Source: Bacteroidota bacterium (lineage in GTDB: Bacteria; Bacteroidota; Bacteroidia; Flavobacteriales; Crocinitomicaceae). Taken from it: a DNA stretch of 30,493 nucleotides. Every line of letters starts with the position of its first letter. Position 1 is the stretch's first letter. The translations under genes and the position numbers were made by a program. This document shows positions 26,155 to 30,493 of the stretch, in pieces. Under the pieces are notes generated by a model. That model was not told the origin of the DNA. It did no database searches and saw nothing but the letters and a program-made list of their open reading frames with translations. The stretch lies in assembly GCA_029558435.1 (NCBI GenBank), contig JAKQEZ010000060.1, positions 1 to 30,493 on the forward strand. Direction: 5' to 3'.

Positions 26155-27156
26155 TTATATTAAATTGTTTGACATGAGGGTCATTGAAGCGTTTAGTTTT
26201 TCAATAATTTGGTACGCCACGTTTAATGCTTCGTAGCCATCTTCTATTGTAACTACTGTGTTTGTATTATTTGTAATTGCTTGAGCAAAAGTTCGTAATT
26301 CTTCTTTAATGGCGTTAACTTCTTCTAGTTGAGGTTTGTCAAAATAGATTTTTTTCACGGGTTTACCATCCCCCATATTGAAAACAATATCAAAAGGGTT
26401 TGGTTCGCCTTCAATGGTTTCCATACGCACGACCTCCATTTCTTTTGAAAGAAAATCAACAGAAATGTAGGCGTCTTTTTGAAAGAATCGCGATTTACGC
26501 ATGTTTTTCATTGATATTCTACTTGCTGTAACATTAGCCACACAACCGTTATCAAATTCGATTCGAGCATTAGCAATATCAGCAGAATCACTTACGACTG
26601 CAACTCCTGAAGCCGAAATACGTTTAATTCCAGATTTCACAACACTTAATATTATGTCAATATCGTGAATCATTAAGTCTAAAACAACAGGCACATCTGT
26701 ACCACGTGGATTGAACTGTGATAACCGATGTGCTTCAATAAACATAGGATTGCTCAAGTATTTTTTTGCCTCTTGAAATGCAGGGTTAAAGCGCTCAACG
26801 TGACCGACTTGAATTTTTACACCTGCTTCTTGTGCTAAATTCATTAATGATTTAGCTTCTTCAACTGTTTCTGTTACTGGCTTTTCAATAAATACATGTT
26901 TAGATTTACGAATTGCTTGTGTTGCACAAGTATAGTGTGCAATTGTAGGAGTGACGATATCAACACAATCCACTTCATTCAATAATTCGTCAATAGACGG
27001 ATATCTTTTAATATTGAATTGTTCTTCAACAGCTTTTGCATTTTCGTCGGATGGATCATAAAATCCAATCAAATTATAGGTATCCGAAAGTTCTTTTATT
27101 AATCGTATGTGAATTTTACCAAGGTGACCTGCACCAAGAACGCCAATTTTAATCAT
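26155..27156 (-). CDS. Gfo/Idh/MocA-family NAD(P)-dependent oxidoreductase
   Basis: A 333-residue cytoplasmic oxidoreductase of the Gfo/Idh/MocA family. The N-terminal Rossmann fold begins KIGVLGAGHLGKIHIRLIKE, with the GxGxxG-type loop as GAGHLG. The family EKP motif is present in HVFIEKPVTETVEEA, with the conserved Lys expected to take part in catalysis. The C-terminal substrate domain includes DLMIHDIDIILSVVKSGIKR with the HDID segment. Such enzymes oxidise or reduce sugars, including UDP-sugars in O-antigen or capsule pathways. As the first gene of an operon leading to a glycosylphosphotransferase, it probably works on a nucleotide sugar for polysaccharide. The exact substrate is not readable. 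Promoter candidate lies about 17 bases upstream. Confidence 0.9.
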   Translation of the reverse strand: MIKIGVLGAGHLGKIHIRLIKELSDTYNLIGFYDPSDENAKAVEEQFNIKRYPSIDELLNEVDCVDIVTPTIAHYTCATQAIRKSKHVFIEKPVTETVEEAKSLMNLAQEAGVKIQVGHVERFNPAFQEAKKYLSNPMFIEAHRLSQFNPRGTDVPVVLDLMIHDIDIILSVVKSGIKRISASGVAVVSDSADIANARIEFDNGCVANVTASRISMKNMRKSRFFQKDAYISVDFLSKEMEVVRMETIEGEPNPFDIVFNMGDGKPVKKIYFDKPQLEEVNAIKEELRTFAQAITNNTNTVVTIEDGYEALNVAYQIIEKLNASMTLMSNNLI

Positions 27157-27172
27157 TGAAAAGATGTTTTTG

Positions 27173-27180
27173 CAAAAATA
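27173..27180 (-). promoter_or_regulatory. Candidate -7 element for the oxidoreductase/polysaccharide operon
   Basis: On the - strand it reads TATTTTTG, an exact TAnnTTTG. The predicted start lies near 27166, leaving a leader of about 10 bases. No clear -33 box. Confidence 0.45.
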
Positions 27181-27429
27181 AATACTAGCGCATTAGAAGA
27201 ATTAGGCTTTGCTTTTTTTTATCAACATTTCATCGTAAATAGTCATATTCAGATTTTAGTATCAAATAAATTTTTAATATAAAAAAAGTTGAATTTCAGG
27301 TGTTTTGTAATAATCAGTAAAACAGGTGTTTAGTTAATTTGATTCATAGCTGTTTATAAAAAACGGATAAAAATATCCAATTTATGTATTTTATATTCGA
27401 TTTTTTATTTAAAATTGCATTAAAATTTA

Positions 27430-27437
27430 TAGTTTTG
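27430..27437 (+). promoter_or_regulatory. Candidate -7 element for the cytochrome gene
   Basis: TAGTTTTG matches TAnnTTTG exactly. A start near 27444 would give a leader of about 65 bases before the ATG at 27508, longer than for the other candidates in this window. No clear -33 box. Confidence 0.4.
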
Positions 27438-27507
27438 CACTATTGAAATGCAAGAATGTAAAGCATTTTTAGTTAATAGTTTTAAGTAAAAAGTAAACAT
27501 TTATTTT

Positions 27508-28344
27508 ATGACACGTTTATTTAAGTATGTATTTGTAATTGGATTTGTTGCCAATGTTTTTAGCTCAATGGCACAAAATGGAGAAGAGCTTTTTAAAAAC
27601 TGTTTCACATGTCACACATTGGGGAAAAAATCAACGGGTCCAGATTTAGTTGGTGTTCGTCAAAAATGGGTAGATGCAGGTGAAGGTGATTTGTTGGTGG
27701 ATTGGGTAAAAGATGCCAATGCAGTAATCACTGGAGGAAAAAGTAAAATGGCAAATGAAATCAAAGATTTTTCGCCGCTTGTAATGCCACCAGTAAAACT
27801 TACTACAGAAGAAGTAAACGCAATTTTTGATTATATTGATTCGTATAAACCAGCAGCTCCTGCGGCTCCTGCAGCAACAGCATCAGCAGATGCAACAAAT
27901 CCTGCAGCAGCAACAGCAGCACCAGTAGAATACAAGGCAAATTACGAAACCAACTTGGTTCTCTTTTATTTATTGATAGGTCTAGCAGCTATTGCATTGG
28001 TATCAATTGCAATGATGGCGGGCTCGATATCAACGTTGACAGATTCAACTTACTTCAAAGAGCGTGTTAATAAATTGTTGAATGGAGGAGGAAAGACATT
28101 AACTATTGCTTTGTTAATGGGGATGTTGTTGTCAGGTAATAGCGCAATGGCTATGTCTTTTGGAGATTCTGCTAGTAATCAACCATGGTTGTTGGTGGAA
28201 AATTCAGATATTTATTTAATTCTTTTCATAAACATTGTACTTATTGGTGTTGTTTTGTACCAAAGAAGATTATTTTCAAACATAATTGGTTTAGTTAATA
28301 ATAAAAAAGAAGTTAATGCTTCTTCAGAAGAGGAAAGCCATTAA
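27508..28344 (+). CDS. Membrane-anchored c-type cytochrome
   Basis: A 278-residue exported cytochrome c. A signal peptide (about residues 1-22, ending SSMAQ) is followed by one heme-attachment motif Cys32-Phe-Thr-Cys35-His36 (NCFTCHTLGKKSTGPDLVGV). Met93 in SPLVMPPVKL is the likely second iron ligand. A low-complexity Ala/Pro linker follows (about residues 114-139, KPAAPAAPAATA). Three hydrophobic segments come next (about 149-172, 198-216 and 234-252) and an acidic C-terminal tail ends EEESH. The order cytochrome-linker-membrane is the reverse of CcoP, where membrane helices come first. It is probably an electron-transfer subunit docked to a respiratory complex, but no oxidase or quinol-oxidising gene is adjacent. 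A terminator follows directly. Confidence 0.85.
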   Translation: MTRLFKYVFVIGFVANVFSSMAQNGEELFKNCFTCHTLGKKSTGPDLVGVRQKWVDAGEGDLLVDWVKDANAVITGGKSKMANEIKDFSPLVMPPVKLTTEEVNAIFDYIDSYKPAAPAAPAATASADATNPAAATAAPVEYKANYETNLVLFYLLIGLAAIALVSIAMMAGSISTLTDSTYFKERVNKLLNGGGKTLTIALLMGMLLSGNSAMAMSFGDSASNQPWLLVENSDIYLILFINIVLIGVVLYQRRLFSNIIGLVNNKKEVNASSEEESH

Positions 28345-28364
28345 TTTTGTAAGTTGTTGTTTTT

Positions 28365-28394
28365 AAGGCGTGGATTTCATCTGCGCCTTTTTTT
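28365..28394 (+). terminator. Rho-independent terminator after the cytochrome gene
   Basis: An 11-bp stem (AAGGCGTGGAT with ATCTGCGCCTT, including two wobble pairs) with a 3-base loop, ending in a run of T. It starts 20 bases after the cytochrome stop, so the cytochrome gene is transcribed separately from the exbB-exbD pair. Confidence 0.88.
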
Positions 28395-28522
28395 GTTTTT
28401 AGTGTTTAAAATAAAACAAAATATACAACGTTTTTCAGTTGTTAACAATTCATGTTTAAAACAATCTTTTGTCATATCTTAATTGTAGAAAGATATCCAT
28501 TAATTTTAGCGTTGAAAATTGA

Positions 28523-29284
28523 ATGAAAATGAAAATGAAAATAAAAATTAAATCGATTGCATTTTTTGCTGCATTATTTATGATTGGAATTGCTTTTTCA
28601 CAAGTGGAAACAGGTGGGGCAGCAGCGGTTGAAACAACAACTCATAAAGTAAAAGAAATATCAGCATTAGACTTTTTGATGATGGGAGGTGTTTGGATTG
28701 TTCCAATCATCTTGATGCTATTTTATGTGATTTCTGTAGGAATTGAAAAAACGTTATACATCCGAAAAGTAACCAAGTTTGATGCAACTTTATTGAACGA
28801 TATGCAAAACAGTTTAACACAAGGAAATGTTGAGAATGCTTTAGCTACTGTTTCTCGTGATAAAACTGCATACGGAGCTGTGATTAAAGAAGGGGTTTTG
28901 ACTATTGGGCGTCCTGTTTCTGAAATTGAATCTAATTTAGACAAAGCAACCAACATTGAAATTGGTAAAATGGAGAAAAACTTGAGCCGTATTGGTATGA
29001 TTGCCGGTGTGGCACCAACGTTGGGATTCATCGGAACAATTGCTGGGGTAATTAAAATTTTCTATAGTATTTCGGTTACAGAAAATGTAAGTATTGGTAA
29101 TATTTCTGCAGGTTTGTACGAAAAAATGATTGCCAGTGGTGTTGGTTTGGCGGTTGGTATTATTGCGTTTATGACCTATCACTTGTTGAATGGAGCAATT
29201 GATAACTTTGTTTTAAACGCACAAAAAGTAAACATGGATTTTATTAATATTATTCAACGACCGAATGGCGATAAGAAGAAATAA
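28523..29284 (+). CDS. exbB: MotA/TolQ/ExbB-family proton channel protein
   Basis: A 253-residue inner-membrane protein of the ExbB/TolQ family, which with ExbD converts the proton motive force into work on the outer membrane. Unlike E. coli ExbB it begins with a signal-peptide-like segment (residues about 1-26, ending FMIGIAFSQ). Three membrane helices follow: about 49-70, about 150-175 (GMIAGVAPTLGFIGTIAGVI, the family signature) and about 195-225. The first ten codons are an ATGAAA-type hexamer repeat giving alternating Met/Ile-Lys, so the exact start is uncertain among three Met codons. The exbD-like gene overlaps its end by 20 bases. No TonB-type gene is adjacent in the window. Confidence 0.9.
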   Translation: MKMKMKIKIKSIAFFAALFMIGIAFSQVETGGAAAVETTTHKVKEISALDFLMMGGVWIVPIILMLFYVISVGIEKTLYIRKVTKFDATLLNDMQNSLTQGNVENALATVSRDKTAYGAVIKEGVLTIGRPVSEIESNLDKATNIEIGKMEKNLSRIGMIAGVAPTLGFIGTIAGVIKIFYSISVTENVSIGNISAGLYEKMIASGVGLAVGIIAFMTYHLLNGAIDNFVLNAQKVNMDFINIIQRPNGDKKK

Positions 29285-29663
29285 GCGTTTTGAGATTGAA
29301 ATTGCAAGAGATGCTTTAAGTGACATCATGTTCTTCTTATTGCTTTTCTTCTTGATTATTTCAACCTTGGCAAATCCTAATATTATAAAAATGGATTTGC
29401 CAAAAGCAGATGCTCCTGAAAAAACATCTCAAAAACATCTTACATTGTCGGTAACTAAAGACGAAGGATATTTTATCGATAAGGAGCCTGTAGCTTTTGA
29501 AAATATTGAAAGTGAATTGATGAAAAAAACAGCAGAATTAGGAAATAATACTGTGGTTGTTCGCATCGCACGAGATATGGAAGTTCAAAAGTTAATTGAT
29601 GTATTGCAAATTGGAACTAAAAACGATTTGAAATTTGTGATAGCAGCAGACATTACACAATAA
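29265..29663 (+). CDS. exbD: ExbD/TolR-family biopolymer transport protein
   Basis: A 132-residue single-pass inner-membrane protein, partner of the preceding ExbB-like channel. A short basic cytoplasmic start (AIRRNKRFEIEIARDAL) leads into the membrane helix (about residues 19-37) with Asp20 at its entrance (LSDIMFFLLLFFLIIST). That Asp matches the essential proton-handling residue of ExbD/TolR. The periplasmic part (about 40-132) has the ExbD fold (NIIKMDLPKADAPE, HLTLSVTKDEGYFIDKEPV, ending KFVIAADITQ). It begins inside the last 20 bases of exbB in another frame, indicating translational coupling, and ends 26 bases before a terminator. Confidence 0.93.
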   Translation: MAIRRNKRFEIEIARDALSDIMFFLLLFFLIISTLANPNIIKMDLPKADAPEKTSQKHLTLSVTKDEGYFIDKEPVAFENIESELMKKTAELGNNTVVVRIARDMEVQKLIDVLQIGTKNDLKFVIAADITQ

Positions 29664-29689
29664 AACAACAACAAACTAGAAACATAATG

Positions 29690-29721
29690 AGCTGTTCAAT
29701 AATGATTGGACAGCTTTTTTT
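29690..29721 (+). terminator. Rho-independent terminator of the exbB-exbD pair
   Basis: An 11-bp stem (AGCTGTTCAAT with ATTGGACAGCT, one wobble) with the 4-base loop AATG, followed by seven T. Its last two bases overlap the stop codon of the convergent recG gene. There is no T tract on the other side, so it serves the + strand only. Confidence 0.92.
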
Positions 29722-30493
29722 ATGCTATCTTGCCCCAATTGGGTTTTGATTTTAAAAGTTGGGTAAGAATAGCTCGAATGATGCTATTTTGAGGATTTTC
29801 TAAATTGGGATCGGTGTTTAGAATGTTTCGCGCTTCATCTCTAGCCAAAACAACCATTTGCGTATCGCGCGATAAATCAGCAATTTTCAGGTTGAGTTCA
29901 CCACTTTGCTGTGTTCCCATTATATCGCCTGGACCTCGCAATTGCAAGTCAACTTCGGCAATTTCAAATCCATCGTTGGTGCGCACCATGGTGTCTAATC
30001 GTTTTTTTGTGTCTTTGGATAATTTATCGCCAGTCATTAAAATACAATAGGATTTTTCAGCACCTCGACCAACACGACCACGCAACTGGTGTAATTGCGA
30101 TAAACCAAAACGTTCTGCACTTTCAATAATCATAACAGATGCATTGGGCACATTAACACCAACTTCAATAACGGTTGTTGCCACCATGATGTGTGTTTGA
30201 CCTTTCACAAATCGTTGCATTTCGTATTCCTTAACTTCAGGATTCAATTTGCCGTGTACTATGCTCACTTGGTAGTGTGGCAGAGGAAAACTTCTTGAAA
30301 TGGCTTCAAATCCGTCCATAAGGTTATTGAAATCCAATGTTTCTGACTCGTTAATCAACGGATAAACGATATATACTTGTCTTCCTTTGGCTATTTCTTC
30401 GCGCATGAACCCAAAAACTTGAGAGCGACTACTTTCTGTTCGGTGTACTGTTGTTATTGGTTTTCGTCCTGGTGGAAGCTCATCAATTACAGA
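29720..30493 (-). CDS. recG: ATP-dependent DNA helicase RecG, C-terminal part (5' end beyond window)
   Basis: The last 257 residues of RecG, the superfamily 2 helicase that regresses stalled replication forks and processes recombination intermediates. The frame stays open to the right window edge; the first visible residues are SVIDELPPGRKPITTVHRTE, the typical RecG segment after motif III. Then come REEIAKGRQVYIVYPLI, motif V (ATTVIEVGVNVPNASVMIIE) and motif VI (QLHQLRGRVGRG). The C-terminal RecG-specific region contains DGFEIAEVDLQLRGPGDIMG followed by TQQSG. The N-terminal wedge domain and Walker motifs lie outside the window. The ATG at 30406 is internal, not the start. No sign of a frameshift. 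Confidence 0.95.
   Translation of the reverse strand, partial: SVIDELPPGRKPITTVHRTESSRSQVFGFMREEIAKGRQVYIVYPLINESETLDFNNLMDGFEAISRSFPLPHYQVSIVHGKLNPEVKEYEMQRFVKGQTHIMVATTVIEVGVNVPNASVMIIESAERFGLSQLHQLRGRVGRGAEKSYCILMTGDKLSKDTKKRLDTMVRTNDGFEIAEVDLQLRGPGDIMGTQQSGELNLKIADLSRDTQMVVLARDEARNILNTDPNLENPQNSIIRAILTQLLKSKPNWGKIA

Larger units (their letters stand above)
27157..27507. other. AT-rich divergent intergenic region, 351 bases
   Basis: No gene or structured RNA recognised. It contains two TAnnTTTG boxes: one on the - strand for the oxidoreductase operon (27173-27180) and one on the + strand for the cytochrome gene (27430-27437). A direct repeat CAGGTGTTT occurs at 27297-27305 and 27323-27331, start to start 26 bases apart. 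Between and overlapping these copies is the imperfect inverted pair GTTTT and AAAAC. These could be regulator sites but may be chance in AT-rich sequence. Confidence 0.5.

Noticed and set aside
27157..27507. Structured RNA or riboswitch in the 351-base gap
   Set aside because: No stable GC-containing helices or known riboswitch-like conserved core could be seen; the region is simply AT-rich.

Overview
The window (about one third G+C) looks like a chromosomal segment of a Bacteroidota bacterium, most likely of the order Flavobacteriales. The support is an intact porP/sprF-gldK-gldL-gldM-gldN block of the type IX secretion (T9SS)/gliding machinery, a tyrosine ammonia-lyase operon of the flexirubin/aryl-polyene type, a FixP-unlike membrane cytochrome c, and repeated TAnnTTTG elements, the -7 box of Bacteroidota primary-sigma promoters. 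Nothing looks like an integrated phage, transposon, plasmid or CRISPR locus, and I saw no tRNA or rRNA. Species assignment is not possible from reading alone.

Left part (1-9161, all + strand): the end of a heptose-7-phosphate kinase-like sugar kinase (cut by the window edge), then the five-gene T9SS core operon. That operon starts at a promoter near 1040-1068 and ends at a strong hairpin terminator at 7455-7485. A tandem UspA stress protein and a CvfB-type S1 RNA-binding protein follow.

Second block (15248 down to 9158, - strand): a tight operon of methyltransferase, tyrosine/histidine ammonia-lyase, FabG-like reductase, ketosynthase, acyl carrier protein, LpxL-like acyltransferase and a small CoA-binding protein. 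Together these could turn tyrosine into 4-hydroxycinnamate, methylate the ring, extend it on an ACP and pass the acyl chain to a lipid. Many genes of a full flexirubin pathway are not here.

Middle (15534-23853): an ECF sigma factor divergent from the pigment operon; a rhomboid-TPR fusion lacking the catalytic histidine; a secreted M28 metallopeptidase; a two-gene ABC transporter with a degenerate ATPase; a fatty-acid hydroxylase on the opposite strand; dnaK, preceded by a sigma54-like -24/-12 element; and a second rhomboid with a complete active site.

Right part: a - strand operon (27156 to 23855) of a Gfo/Idh/MocA oxidoreductase, an unrecognised two-domain lipoprotein and a polyprenyl glycosylphosphotransferase, probably for surface polysaccharide. 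On the + strand are a membrane-anchored c-type cytochrome and an exbB-exbD pair. The window ends in recG, cut by the right edge.

Three convergent gene pairs meet at overlapping or touching stop codons. The most unusual items are the rhomboid-TPR protein with the missing histidine, the degenerate ABC ATPase, the compact aryl-polyene operon whose methyltransferase lacks the O-methyltransferase catalytic motif, and the cytochrome with three downstream membrane segments.
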